Source of the DNA: Dinochytrium kinnereticum
Taxonomy: Eukaryota; Chytridiomycota; Chytridiomycetes; Chytridiales; Chytridiaceae
NCBI GenBank assembly: GCA_027604005.1
Contig: JADGJT010000015.1
Location: forward strand, 62,001 to 126,000
DNA: 64,000 bases
Direction: 5' to 3'
The position numbers and the translations under genes are program-made. The notes beneath the pieces are model-generated. The model did not search any database, was not told where the DNA came from, and saw only the letters and a list, made by a program, of their open reading frames with translations. This document shows, in pieces, positions 1-11,533 of this stretch. The first letter of the stretch is position 1. Each line of letters begins with the position of its first letter.

Positions 1-1601
1 TGTCGGGGAGCTATATTCGTTGATTAGGTTCTTGAATGCTGGTTTGAATGCTTTTATCTTTTTCAAGCTGATATCTTAGATCCGTTTTCGTATTATTTCT
101 GCAAGAAATGCCCTTGCAAAAGTCAAAAATGGAGCTTTACAGATCGCCGGAATTGCGGTAAGTTTTTCAGAGACTGCCCTCCAAAGCTAACGTAATTAGA
201 TTTCTGCGGACATACCTCACACTCTCACTTCTGCTGGTGGAACGCAGAGATTTTGAAGCCCATTCAAAAGTATGGGGGTGCTGGCGAAGGTTTGGTGGCT
301 TTCCGAAAGCTAGGCCTGCTATTGGACAAAATTATGCTGCGAAGAACAAAACTAGAACGAGCAGACGACCTTGGACTTCCTCCGCGTGTTATTTCGGTTC
401 GCCGTGATGTTTTTAATGAAGCGGAAGAAGAATTGTACGAAAGTTTATATTCGGATTCGAGACGGCAATTCTCGACCTACGTAGCGGCCAACACAGTTTT
501 GAATAACTATGCGAGTATTTTCTCACTTCTTTCACGAATGCGGTTAGCAGTAAACCACCCAGGTAGATAAATACATATATTTTGTACTTATGCAATTATA
601 GATTTGGTAACATCGAAGCTCTCGCTTACTGATAAGGTATGTTTGTTATCAGGGCAGATGATAAATCTTGCAGTTATCAAAAACCTTAGTCTGCGGTATT
701 TGCCAAGACGAGGCCGAGGATCCTATTCTTTCAAAATGCAAGCACGTTTTCTGCCGAGAAGACATTAGGCAGTATCTGCTTTCTTTTCCAGAGGGACAAA
801 AGGTTACATGTCCAACATGTTACAAAGTTTTGTCTATCGATCTATCGCAAGAAGAATACGAAAATAACCTCAAAGGTGAAGAGGCGCCGAAAGTCTCCAT
901 TATCAATCAAATTGATATGAGTAAATGGAGGAGTAGCACGAAAATTGAAGGTTTGCTCTGTTATAAATATGAAATATAACTGTGTTAAGCTTTGGTCGAA
1001 GAACTTGACGCCCTTCAAAAACAAGATTCTACCCTCAAATCAATTGTATTCTCTCAGTTTGTCGCTTTTCTTGATCTAATTCAATGGCGGCTGACGCGCG
1101 CGGGGTTCTCGTGCGTGAAGTTGGATGGACGAATGTCTCCTGAAGCCCGCAACGTCGTGATATCAAATTTTATGACTGACCCAACTGTCACAATCTTTTT
1201 GGTATCTCTCAAAGCCGGAGGGGTTGCCTTGAACCTTACCGAAGCCTCCCGTGTTTTCAGTAAATGGATTAATTTCTTTTAAGGTGCTGATCAGTTATAG
1301 TTTTGGATCCATGGTGGAATCCGGCGGTGGAAGATCAGGCCTTCGATCGCATTCATAGGCTTGGGCAAACCAGGCCTATTAAAATTACACGACTAATTAT
1401 AGAAAATTCAATTGAATCACGAATTCTGCAACTTCAAGAGAAAAAGAAGATGCTTTTCCAATCAACAGTTGGAAAAGATATCGACGCGCTCGCTAAGGTT
1501 CATATCCCCCCACCCCCCTTCTTTTTTTTTTTCTACGAATATGTCTAATGAACCACTCTCAGCTCTCTGAAGATGACCTTCGCTTTCTCTTTGTTCTTTG
1601 A
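1..1601 (+). CDS. RAD16: RAD16-like SNF2 helicase with RING finger, 3' part
   Basis: C-terminal half of a RAD16-type SNF2 ATPase, which with RAD7 acts in global-genome nucleotide excision repair and carries an E3 RING. The window opens inside the ATPase domain ([11 protein letters not shown]). Then come a Cys-rich linker (CKKCPCKS at about 110), the stretch [18 protein letters not shown], a RING finger ([20 protein letters not shown], exon from about 675) and the helicase C domain with [18 protein letters not shown] and [20 protein letters not shown]. At least six short introns are needed, for example 1260-1300, which joins RVF to ILDPWW. The last exon, 1563-1601, adds [12 protein letters not shown] before TGA and matches the usual RAD16 C-terminus. 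The 5' end lies outside the window. The stop is 30 bp before the next start codon. Confidence 0.93.
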
Positions 1602-1631
1602 GACACCAATTTGTATCACCCGTACTCCAAC

Positions 1632-4162
1632 ATGTACCGTTCACAAGTGGCAACGCTGTTAATGGCATTTGCATGGAGCTGTAACGAAAAATAAACTACC
1701 GTCGCCACTCATATGATTTAGCATCCACTGCATTTGCCGACACAAGCTTCCTGCAGAAGTCCATGTACCAGGGCATCTCAACGCAGGGCTGCACAAAAAT
1801 ACTGGATGGGAAGCAAGAGTATGGATGTTCAAGTAGGAGTCCGCAGGCTATTGTATTCTAATCTGCAGGCTCAATAACCAGCGGTGTCCTCTATAGCATC
1901 ACTTCTGAGAGTGAAGTAGATATCTTTAGCAGTTCCAAGGATCTATTCACGAAATATGCAGTTGTGATGCCTTTCAATATGTTTACTCCGTACGCAACCC
2001 TCTATTTTTCATTTGATTCATTATATGATAATAGCTCGGTACTCTCTCGGCTTAAAAACAGCGGAAAGCTTTCTGGCGTTATCGTAATTCAGCAGCATCC
2101 AGACTTCCCCAGGCCCGCATCTTTCTCGCCTGATGTCCCTTTCCCAAATTTTAAGTACTCGCTCTATTCTAATACTTCTGGTGCGCCACATCCTTGGAAT
2201 CCAAATGTATGGTTGCCTGCATTATCTCCTAATCAAAACTAGGGCAATGGTCTTTTATTTGAAAATTATGATTTTCCCATTTTTCTTATGCCTTCAACTC
2301 CCAATGATTCTACTGGACAGCAAGCCACAGGAACGATTATCGAAGTAAATTGAGAAAAAGTTTCCATAGAGTTAATACCTTAAGGCTTTATATTACAATA
2401 AGGGGAGGTCATATTCGAGTTACCCCCTTTACGCGATTGAGTTTGATGACTTTATGCATGCTGCAGTAGATGCAGAGACCTGCCTTCGAAGAGGTTTTTA
2501 TCAGTTCGACACACGTTAATATTTTTCTAGGGTGGTGTTCTCCTATTGGTGGAATATCGAGCTGGGCGACGTATTCCTACAATATCTCTCGTCTTGATGA
2601 TCGCCGTCTTGTGATTGTCACTGCACCAATCGAGAGTAACTCTTTTTTTAGAAACGGGAATGCTTGGGGGGCTGGAAGTACTGCAAGCGCTTTTGTAGGG
2701 CTTCTTGCAGTTGCAGACGCTCTGTCTCAGTTACAGCCGTCCATTCGAACCTTACCTAAGGATATAGTCTTCACACTCTTTGGATCAGAGGAATTTGGAT
2801 TCGCAGGATCCCAGCGTTTTGTGAAGGATATGACTCAGAGCTTAACCTGCCTTGATACCAAAAAAGCGGATTACTGCAAAGTCTCAAATCCCGCCTGTAC
2901 ACAGCCATGTGTCCCTTCTACAAATTACACAGAACTGAACTTCGAGAAGATTGACGCGATTGTTGAGTTCAGCCAGGTTGCCGGGATCGGATTGACGAGC
3001 CCTTTAGATCAGTCAACTGTGTTTATGCACGTGGATGATTCGACCAGTATTGCAAACCTGGACTTACTCGATAAATTTCGAGGATCTTTCCAGTTTCGTA
3101 ACATTGCCGATGGAGCAAATGTATCTATGCAATTCGCCGACGCCTTTTCTCCTGTGGAAAATAATCGACTGCCGCCATCGTCCTCTATGTCTTTTCTGGC
3201 CAAAAAGAAGATCCCCGCTGTTGTGTTTGGTGATTACCGATCACAATACAACAATAAGTATGCATTTTGTAGGGCCCCCCCCTAACCCTGTAGATTCTTC
3301 AATTCGGAATTTGATGATGGGTCAACATGGAGCCCACAAAATGCTGCATACCTCTGCGGCGTTGCAACTAGGGCGGCGCAGGGCATATTCAAAGTTGCCG
3401 GTGGAAGTGATGCCGTTGCCAATGGAATTGCCGCAAATTGCACTCTTGTATCGGAGATGTTTACCTGCTTTACTAGGAATATATCCTGTGACTACCTGAG
3501 TAACTTTTACAATAGTAAGCTTATTTTCAAAAGACTATATGCTTATCCATTAGTCTCGCAGCAGCGGAGGAATTTTTTGGTTGCATCTCAGTTCCAAGGA
3601 ACTTTTGAATTTAGCGATAGCGTTGGGTTTATTCCTTTTTACACCCAGCAAATTTTGGCTAATGCTACGGCGGTGAACCGGGCTGGGGCCTGCAAGAGGG
3701 GAAAGTGTGATGAGGTAGGCATAATTGCTTTTTTTTTTTTGTTTGTTTCTTTTCAGTGGTCTCACCCTTCCTTGTTCTTTTGTTAACCATTTTTTTTAAA
3801 ATCAGAATGGGCCATCTTTTCAATGCATTGCGGGCAGTTGTGTTGAAACTCAGGCTCAGATTCATTTTGCATACGGCACGGGGCTTGAATTCAACTATAA
3901 CCTTCGGCGGTTTGAAGTCGTCGACTTTTCAAAGGCTTCTTATGTAGAGAGCAGGTGAGTGTTCAGTGATTTGTGTGATCTCCTCTGATGACCGATTTCT
4001 CTTAGCTGGAGCTCCGATACACTTCGTATTCGCACATTCAAGACAGCTTCGCCGGCGTATCAAGCAGTTCAATTGGTTATCGGCATTGCTCTTACTGCCA
4101 GTGCTATCGGAGCTATAATATTCGCACAAAAATATGCAGCCAAAGCGTTCAAAACAGAATAA
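1632..4162 (+). CDS. nicastrin (gamma-secretase subunit)
   Basis: Nicastrin is the large glycoprotein subunit of gamma-secretase, the presenilin intramembrane protease; it gates substrates in the endomembrane system. The chosen ATG (1632) opens a signal peptide (MYRSQVATLLMAFAW) that continues over a first intron. Next come a Cys-containing ectodomain with several N-glycosylation sites, the nicastrin/M28-like domain (FTLFGSEEFGFAGSQRF near 2790), a second ectodomain lobe, and one C-terminal transmembrane helix (VIGIALTASAIGAIIF) with a short basic tail ending KTE. About eight introns of roughly 35-110 nt are needed, including 1833-1868 and one near 2493-2530. All joins keep frame and give family-like sequence (AETCLRR then CSPIGGISSW). 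Nicastrin is widespread in animals, plants and amoebae but patchy in fungi. Neither presenilin, APH-1 nor PEN-2 is in this window. Confidence 0.9.
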
Positions 4163-4181
4163 CATATATATTCTCGGAACC

Positions 4182-5455
4182 TCAGATGGAGCCAATATGT
4201 GTAACCAGCTCATCGGCAGCGCCTGGCTCCTTCACCCGAAGCAGATATTTGACAGGCTTCCCGTCCTGCACGCAAACAAAGTTCATTGCACTCTTTCCTT
4301 CTCTGGTTGGTGACATGCCCTTAATCAAAAAAAAGTTCAAAAGAACTCTCCCCGACGCCTCCGCACGCATAATAAACCTTTTCTTCCCCGATACGCGGTC
4401 AACATTGATTCTGGCCATGCCCAAGCCAACATCAGACCACTCTTTCTTTTCTGAGGAGAAGCGGAAAGCCTTTGCTCTGACCTCAAATACAGTGTCTTCG
4501 GACTCTTCTCCCGAGCCTTTCATAAACACATCAGGATTGACTTGTTCATCCTTTTCACCATCTTCATCATCCTCTCCAGCATCCTCAGCTGCAGGATCCG
4601 GCATTTTCTCAGTAACAGGTGGTGCAAAGAGAGGATTAGTCTGCATGTCCGGAAAGGTGGCAGTAGGCTTTGGAGCAAAGGAAAATTGAGAGGTTGTACT
4701 CGAAAAAGGCTGAGCCGGTGGGAATGATGGGAAAATCGAGGTCGGTTTTGGAGGGAACGATGTTACTGCGTTGGGCTTTTCAGACTTATTGGTTTGTGTT
4801 TTCAACAAGTCGTCCTTCACGTCAGAGAAGTCTGAGAGAATCTTTGCCCTCTGATTCGAATAGCTTTCAAACGATGCCCCGAAATCCACGAACGAGTCTG
4901 ACGATGTTTCCTTTTGCAGATGCTGAACGAAGCTAGCATTCAATCCCTTTAAATTTCTGCCGAAATCCAACAGACGGCTATTGTCCTTCTTGTCCACTGT
5001 CATGGAATCCTTCGAGGGCTCCACATTCCCTAGCTGAGATTCCTTAAGGCTCGTGTTGAAAAACGAAGGAAAGGTTGGCCTTTGGGGATTCTCCTTGGCA
5101 TTCATGTTTGGAAAAACATTTTCAGGTGCAGTGAATTGAGCGGTAACATTCGGCCCCGAAGTTATCGCGAATGAAGGAAACTGAGGGGTACTGTCAGAGC
5201 CTATGGGCTTAGCGAATGTGAAGCCTGAGAAGGGGCTTTTGGGAGCGTCTGGTGCAGATACGGATGGCGCTGATTTCTATATCGGATACGTGAGCGAGCT
5301 TTTGGTAAATGATGTAATACCCGCGTCCTGGGAGCCGCAAACACCCTACCCTTCATAGCTACGGGGTTCGCCTTTTTGAATCCTTCATCCGCGTTGCCGC
5401 CATCAACCTCCTCGCCTCCCTCTTTGGTGATTTGGTTCTCTGCTTCACGTTTCAT
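4182..5455 (-). CDS. NUP50/Nup2-like nucleoporin with Ran-binding domain
   Basis: Mobile nucleoporin of the nuclear basket that binds importin-alpha and Ran and helps release import cargo. Two exons (5345-5455 and 4182-5276; 68-nt intron) give a 401-residue protein. The N-terminus MKREAENQITKEGG resembles the NUP50 importin-alpha binding region. The middle is rich in Phe, Pro, Ser and Thr with scattered FAP/FPS-type patches instead of a dense FG array. An acidic stretch follows, then a Ran-binding domain (about 295-401) with VFEVRAKAFRF and KEWSDVGLGMARI. Its stop is 19 bp from the stop of the convergent nicastrin gene, so the 3' UTRs should overlap. Domain assignment is firm; NUP50 as against another RanBP1-domain nucleoporin is inferred from the N-terminus. 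Confidence 0.88.
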
Positions 5456-5510
5456 GGACGGTTTTCGTTTTTGGAATGAGAATTTTTTTATTATTTAAAA
5501 TTGAGGAGGA

Positions 5511-6796
5511 TTATGGAAGAGAGGAAAGGCCACTTGAAGATGCTCCGCCGGGTATTTCAGATATTTCAGCAGAATCGTCTGTACAAGTTAGAGGCATAGA
5601 TAATATTAGCAAACCTCTGACGCGGTAAATGGTAATCTGGAGAAATTAAAACAAGCCCGGTCAGTTATAATGATACAGCAAAAGCCAACGCAGAATACCA
5701 GCAAGCTCAATAATGAAAAGAAAAACTATGCATAAAGAAATCTACCTCTTGCTGCTTAAAGTATCGCCTGTTTTCCTCATCTATCAGAACAAGATTCAAG
5801 TAATACCTCGTTGAGAACTTTTTGTTCACGTCTCTATACGTTGGCGTGAGTTCGAAGCCGCTCAAAAACAGCCTGATCGGAATCGTTTCGCCTGATCAAG
5901 CCGGTGGGGATAAATAGTTCAGAAAAAATACGACGAGCACCCTTGCAATAGTCACCTCGAACCGGCGCACCGTCCATAATTTCAAACTTTGTTATCGTTT
6001 CGCTCTCATTGTACTGATTAGGTGCCGCCCCGGTCGTCTCGCGTCGAATGATTGACAGCTCCATATGCTTGATCTTGATACGGACGAGAAGGAAGTAAAT
6101 CTTCCCAACAATAACATCGCGAAGATGATACCTAGCAATGATATTAAATGAGAGCCCCAAATCCTTAACTACTTTGACTTATTGTACTCAAACTCGATGT
6201 GAAGGCAATCTTCAATTCCAACCTCCATTTTGATGGAATTATTAACATCAGGAGGCATCCTGTACGAGTAAACCCATATGTCTTTCTCCTTTATGATGCT
6301 AGACAGCCTTCTTTCGATGGTGACCCGTACAAAGTATCTCAATTTCACATTGATGCCGAAGTAGCTTTCATACTGTTTCTCAACATTCTTGAATTCAAAC
6401 TCGTATGTAGCACTCTGCCGTAATTCCCCAGGAGAAGCGAGCTCCTGCGCTAACGATGTGAACTCATAATGGTTTCCACGATCATAAAAAAGCTCTAGTG
6501 GGCATTCAGACATGGCTTCATAGCCACCATAATCCTACCGATATGCCCCACTAATTCTATCTTAATGCCTTGATGCTCGATTTTCTTTCCGTCCCGGACA
6601 CGAACCAGCACCTGCGCTGATTAGTGGAGTCCAGTTTTCGATATACCTTTCCGGATACCGACTCCCCATCAAAGTACAGGGGGTATTTTGCCTTCTTTTC
6701 CTTATCAACCTTGACTTCAACTTGCTTCCTCTGATCCTCTCCCGATAGTACAACTTCAATGTCAGCCGATGTTCCCAGGCCAAAGAGTGACTGCAT
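5511..6796 (-). CDS. VPS26: VPS26 retromer subunit
   Basis: Arrestin-fold subunit of the retromer, which sorts receptors from endosomes to the Golgi or plasma membrane. The start at 6796 gives SADIEVVLSGEDQRKQVEV. About six short introns separate exons carrying PLYFDGESVSGK, DGKKIEHQGIKIEL, ELFYDRGNHYEFTSLAQEL, the hallmark DVNNSIKMEVGIEDCLHIEF, VIVGKIYFLLVRIKI, EIMDGAPVRGETIPIRLFL and LNLVLIDEENRRYFKQQE. A terminal exon (about 5511-5575) adds a short Ser/Gly-rich tail ending SSLP and stop TAA. Length (about 310 residues) is normal for the family. It lies in tandem with NUP50, whose start is 55 bp beyond its stop. Confidence 0.95.
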
Positions 6797-6989
6797 CGTT
6801 TAGTTCGTACTTAAAGCCTTCACACCCACCGCCATATCTAAAGACAAAAATTTGATTTTGGTAGGTTCACTTGGTTTGTCCTGCTGAAGCTGGAGATGAA
6901 TGAAGAGTGAAGTGTCTGGCATTCCCTCTTGAAGATTTATTATGTAATAATCTGAATATTCTAACGGATACCCGTTGATATTACTCTGT

Positions 6990-7463
6990 TCATTGGGCAT
7001 TGCGGTCCACAAATGCCCTGGTCTCCTTCTCACCATGGAAGCCGATGAACTGGTCAACAACCTTTGAATCCCTGAAGGCAGCTACAGTTGGTAAAGAGGC
7101 AATCTATATGGAACAGGGTGAAAGAGCATGATCAGAATAGGATTCGCGGACAAATAAGTCAACCTGATACTTCTCAGCAGTGGCCTGTGCTTCGTCCACA
7201 TTAACCTTCACCAAAAAAGTCTTTCCGTTCTCTTTGACTGCTTTGGAAAGAACTGGGGCCAGCATTTTGCATGGCGGACACCAGCTCGCGTGGAAGTCAA
7301 CTATGACCGTGGTGCTTCCAGCCGATGAAAGGACATCATCGAAGGTCTTATCCTCAGCGTCGATCACGGATCCCAGCGCTACAGTATGCTTGAAAGCGAG
7401 ACGCCTGGCCAAAAGTGGCTGCACTGCAGTCGGACGGATGCGCAAAACTCGTCCCAACATCAT
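6990..7463 (-). CDS. mitochondrial-type thioredoxin
   Basis: Small disulfide reductase. Two exons and a 60-nt intron give about 137 residues. The N-terminus (MMLGRVLRIRPTAVQPLLAR) is rich in Arg and Leu and free of acids, which suggests a mitochondrial targeting peptide. The thioredoxin fold follows with VIVDFHASWCPPCKMLAPV, where the active site is WCPPC in place of the common WCGPC. The cis-proline strand is IASLPTVAAFRD after the intron, and the protein ends DRNAQ. The second active-site proline is also seen in some thioredoxin-like proteins. The 193 bp between its stop and the VPS26 start should contain the VPS26 promoter; I see no further gene there. Confidence 0.9.
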
Positions 7464-7579
7464 GCACTTGAATTTGTTGCTTTTTTGTGTTTTTTATTTT
7501 TGGATGCGTGCAAATGAAAAAAACTCCAAATTTGGGAGGTAGGTGCTGAGTATATAAGTACGATGGCATTGATAGAGAA

Positions 7580-8492
7580 ATGGAACAAGTGCGTCGTGAG
7601 GAAATAATGGAGTTTCCTGCTACCCACTCGTCCGAGATTTTCTTCCATGACGATAAGGAAGTGTTTTTCCAAGGCTTTGAACGATACTTTTGCTTTGACA
7701 GTTTCGATGTGCGACGCCGCTTGGTCTCCTCCTCTGGGCTGGTACGTTGCAGTTTTCATACTCTAGGTAGTCATTTAATTGTTACCTCAGTACGAATACA
7801 AAGCAACCGGTTGTTTCCCAACCGTGAATGCAGAGACATTGCTGTCCGTCTACTTGGACTTTGATTATCGAAAGTCTTGGGATCCACACATGCTTGAAGG
7901 CTACCCTGTCTTAGACAAACCAGTTACACCGACAGCACCGCTCTTTGATGACGTGTCGAGATTGTGTCCATCAGAGGCATTATCGCCTGGGGCGGATTCA
8001 GGTGTTGAAATGGCAGATGGTACAGGATCATTCATTGGTAATCCTTTCTATTATTTCTTCCCTTTATCTAATATTAATTCAGCAAACAGACTGAATATTC
8101 TTCGGAACCAGCATTTGACTCCCAAGTCATATTATTATGCTATTAAAATGCCTTTCCCTTTGGCCACTCGCGACTACGTGTATAGCATGCGATGCTGGAC
8201 GGAGGGGTCTGCGTTCCTAGTCGAAGGCCTGAGTGTCAGAGATCTTCAAATCCCAAAGCCCAAAGGCGGCGTCCGGATTGAAGATTTCTATCAACAGATA
8301 GCGGTCAAAAATATTGGCAGTGGTGCTTCCGCCTCTGGTACTTTACTCAGTATGCGATATTATGACGACCCAAAAGGCTCTATCCCAAACTTCGTTCTTA
8401 ACATGGCAGCTCAGAAGGGTGTCCCTTCGTTCGTGGAAGGCCTCACTAAGGCCGCTGAAAGTTACGGAAACTGGCTTCAGAAGCGATGCTAA
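7580..8492 (+). CDS. START-domain lipid-transfer protein (PCTP/STARD-like)
   Basis: Soluble lipid-binding protein of the StAR-related transfer family; the closest look is to the phosphatidylcholine-transfer PCTP/STARD7/10 group, and the lipid is not certain. Exon 1 (from 7580) ends near 7742 and a 48-nt intron precedes YEYKATGCFPTVNAETL. START landmarks are YLDFDYRKSWDPHM, IKMPFPLATRDYVYSMR, a basic/acidic strand GGVRIEDFYQQ and a C-terminal helix with VPSFVEGLTKAAESYGNWL. A second intron at about 8034-8078 (45 nt) has GT-AG ends but no stop and keeps frame, so both spliced and unspliced mRNAs would be open. The gene is convergent with SURF6, stops 34 bp apart. Confidence 0.85.
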
Positions 8493-8526
8493 TTGTATCT
8501 AGTTCAAAATATACCCCTCTATTAAA

Positions 8527-9808
8527 CTACTTTTTCGACTTCTTTCGTGAACCACCCTCGAATCCAGGCCTTGCTGGTTTCTTTGTCGATTTCGCAACTT
8601 TCCCCTTTCCTTTTCCTTTATTTTCCACGCGGTTGCGAAGATTATCGTTCCTCTTCTTTTGCTTTTCCGCTTGCGATTTGGCGACAGAGCTCGTTCGGTT
8701 TTCCCAGTCCTTCGATGATTTTGTCTTAAGCTTTTCCTTCCGCTTCACAGTCTTTTTCAGCAGAGTAAGATCATCCTTCACAACTTGACCTTCGGCCATT
8801 TTAAGAACTTTGTTCCATTTTTGGTTTTCTATAACAGTCTTGGCCTTCTCGGGATTGACATCCTGCAACGCTTGCAGTCTCTTCGCTTTGTTTTCAGCCT
8901 TCATAAGAAGACCTTTGGCGTCTGGCCCATTTTTCCGGCTTGCCCCTTTTGCTGCTTTTTCGTTTGCTCCAAAGCTAATTTTTCCAAAAGAGATATCCTC
9001 AGAGGTACCAGGCTTGGGTGAATTTTCTCCTACTTTGCCCTTCCCATTCGGAGTAGCGTCCTATTAATGTCAGATAAAAAGATTTGTTTTCAATAGCTTT
9101 ACCGTATTTGTCGTGCTCTTCTTTTTATTAGCCTTCTTCTCCTTCTTCTCCTTCTTCCGCTTTAGTCTCTTCTCCAAAATCTCTTGTCTGCTGCGCGGTG
9201 GAATGGCTTCCGCTTCACCGTCATTTTCATCTGACAATCCTTCTGGCTTTCCTTTTTCCCGGTTCACCCTCATGGCAGCAATCTTCATGCGCAGCTTTTC
9301 CCTCAATTCTGGTATTGAAGCTGTTTTGGAATTGAGAGGATAAGTTACTAGCATAATACTACCGATTAGCTACCTCCGGCTTCACTTCCATTCGTAAGCC
9401 CGGAAGGGTTTTTGGGTGCGATTGATGCCTTTGCGGCAAGCTCCATTTGAACATCAATGAAAGTCTTTGCCTCGGGATCCAACTATGTGAAGTAAATACA
9501 CGGGAAAATCCTTGGAAAGTACCAACCTTTTGTCTCTTGGCTCTTCTTGTTGCTTCTTTGATTTCTTGCTTTGGAGGTTTGTTCTTCTTGTTATGTGCAA
9601 ACTTGTTCTTTTGGCATGTAAGATGGCATGTAGTAACTTGACTCAACTGTTGCAAGATCGTCCGGATCGGTGGGCATATAGAACTTCAACGGGATCAAGC
9701 TGATCAGGTCATCAAAGCTTTTGTTGTACTGCTGAAGCCTCGCCTGCATGCCTGATAAGTAAACATAGGATATCAGCCCCTCACCAGTACGGCATCCTCA
9801 TTCTCCAT
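8527..9808 (-). CDS. SURF6/Rrp14 nucleolar ribosome-biogenesis protein
   Basis: Nucleolar RNA-binding protein of the SURF6/Rrp14 family, needed for early 60S/40S maturation. Five introns of about 36-50 nt split the gene. The start at 9808 gives MENEDAVL. Exon 2 carries the N-terminal family motif (YNKSFDDLISLIPLKFY). Exon 3 is basic (NKFAHNKKNKPPKQEIKEAT). Later exons hold PELREKLRMKIAAMR, the typical SURF6 core with the RSRQEILEKRLKRKKEKKEK tract, and the C-terminal block NPEKAKTVIENQKWNKVLKM. The protein ends in a Lys-rich tail. Splice joins were chosen because they restore this order in frame; the start exon (24 nt) is the least certain part. Confidence 0.85.
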
Positions 9809-10052
9809 CCTGTGTGATGACAACTTTGAAAAAAAAAAAAAAAAAGTTCAAGAATCGTTTTGGAACTTGTTTCATTTTCTCTGTGATGGGAATGCTGGCA
9901 TTGGCCCCACTGGAAGTCGCAGCTTAAATAAAAGGTTTAAAGGTGTTATGCCGTCAGTCGGTTTATCATGGCACTTCTCGGTTTATCAATGATTGGCATT
10001 GTTTTCCACGAGACTCTCACAAAAACCTTGGCGCTCAAAACGAAGCTCTCCT
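9809..10052. promoter_or_regulatory. divergent intergenic region between SURF6 and G-alpha 1
   Basis: A 244-bp stretch between the start codons of two divergent genes. It holds an A-rich tract (about 9828-9845) and no coding pattern that I can support. It should contain promoter elements for both genes; no specific factor site is claimed. Confidence 0.4.
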
Positions 10053-11296
10053 ATGGGCAACTCTTGCTCATCCACTCCTGAGGAGTTGGAGGCTAATGTG
10101 AAGAGCAAAGAGATCGACCGAGTGCTTCGTTCGGAAAAGAAAGAAGCTGATGAGGTTATCAAGTTGCTACTTTTGGGCTCCGGAGAATCTGGAAAGTCAA
10201 CGGTTCTTAAGCAATTCCGTCTCATACACGGAATGGGGTTTTCAGATCAGGAAAGGCTGGCCTTCCGACCTGCAATCTTAGCGAATGTTATTCGTTGCGG
10301 AAAGGATCTTGTGCATGCCATGGAAATGTTGGACATCCCATATAACGTGAGGGATGAAACCGATGTATATGCTAAATATGTCTTCGTACGGTCAGTCTGC
10401 CGCCGATGCAGCCATATCCATCAAGTCGGCGCCACTTGCTTATGGAGAAGGAGAAATAGTACCCGAATTGCTGAGGAAGGCGCTAGAGGCCCTCTGGGCC
10501 GATCCTGGGGTACAACAGTGCTTTTTGCGCGCCAGTGAGTTTCAAATAATGGATTCGTGTGAATAGTATGTTCTTTTCATTTTTTTCCATCTCACACATG
10601 GCCAGTTATCTTTGCGAGGTCGCGCGCTTTTGCTCTCCGAATTATACTCCTACAGATCAGGACATTCTCGCTTCGAGGGTGATGACTACCACAGTAACAG
10701 AAACTAGGGTTCAGATCGAAGGAATTACATTTAAGATATTTGATGTTGGTGGCCAACGTTCTGAGAGAAAGAAGTGGGCGCCATATTTCGATGACGTGAT
10801 GGCTTTAATCTTTGTCTCGGCCGTGAGCTCCTTTGACCAAACTTGCTTTGAGGACTCAAAAACGAACAGGAGTAAGATTGTCTCAAAAATGAATCAAGGA
10901 CTGACAGAATTATAGTGCTTGAATCATTAAATCTCTTTGGATCGATATGTAACCACCCTCTTTTCAAGCAAACAGCTGTTATCCTCTTTTTGAACAAGAT
11001 CGATCTATTTAAAAGAAAGCTGAAGACAACACAGATTTCAAAGTTTTTTGAGGATTACCAGGGCGACAACACTTTTGATGACGCATCAGAATACTTCGCT
11101 ACAAAATTTTTATCACTCAATAGAAACCGCGAGAAAAAGATTTATGTGCATTTGACATGGGCGACGGATTCAAATCAAATACGAGCTGTCCTTCGAACCG
11201 TCAACACCATCGTTTTAAAGTAAGAGAATGGCAAATAATGAAGAAGATATTCTTATTTCGAAAAACAGGCTTAATCTTCAAACTGCTGGCCTTTAG
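10053..11296 (+). CDS. heterotrimeric G-protein alpha subunit 1
   Basis: GTPase alpha subunit that relays signals from seven-helix receptors at the plasma membrane. The ATG at 10053 is chosen over an upstream in-frame ATG (9993) because it gives MGNSCSS, a standard myristoylation/palmitoylation start. G-box motifs: GSGESGKST (P-loop), DVGGQRSERKKW (switch II), LFLNKIDLF (G4) and TWATDSNQI (G5, where Trp replaces the usual Cys of TCAT). Four introns are needed (about 10348-10395, 10556-10604, 10872-10915 and 11220-11267). The last one yields a C-terminus LNLQTAGL, the typical receptor-contact tail but without a Cys at position -4, so no pertussis-toxin site. Product about 350 residues. A second G-alpha lies at 27945. 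Confidence 0.95.
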
Positions 11297-11533
11297 ATCT
11301 CGATTAGTAAATTACTGAAATTGTAATCGACCCCCAGATGAGAAGAAAAACTCAATATGTAGATAGAAGACAAATATATGTTGACATTAGGAACCCAATT
11401 GCTGGCATTAAGAAAGTGGGACTGATATTTGTTTGCAGTATGAATTCAGATGTGTTTTATTTCCCTTCCGGCAAGAATTCAAAAAATCGTCGATCTCTTT
11501 CACGTATTATATCCAACTGCATCTATAGCCATA

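Noticed and set aside
6800..7060. Minus-strand open frame between thioredoxin and VPS26
   Set aside because: It overlaps the thioredoxin 3' exon in another frame and has no family features.
9993..10052. Longer N-terminus for G-alpha 1
   Set aside because: The in-frame ATG at 10053 gives a standard MGNSCSS lipid-modification start, which a longer form would hide.
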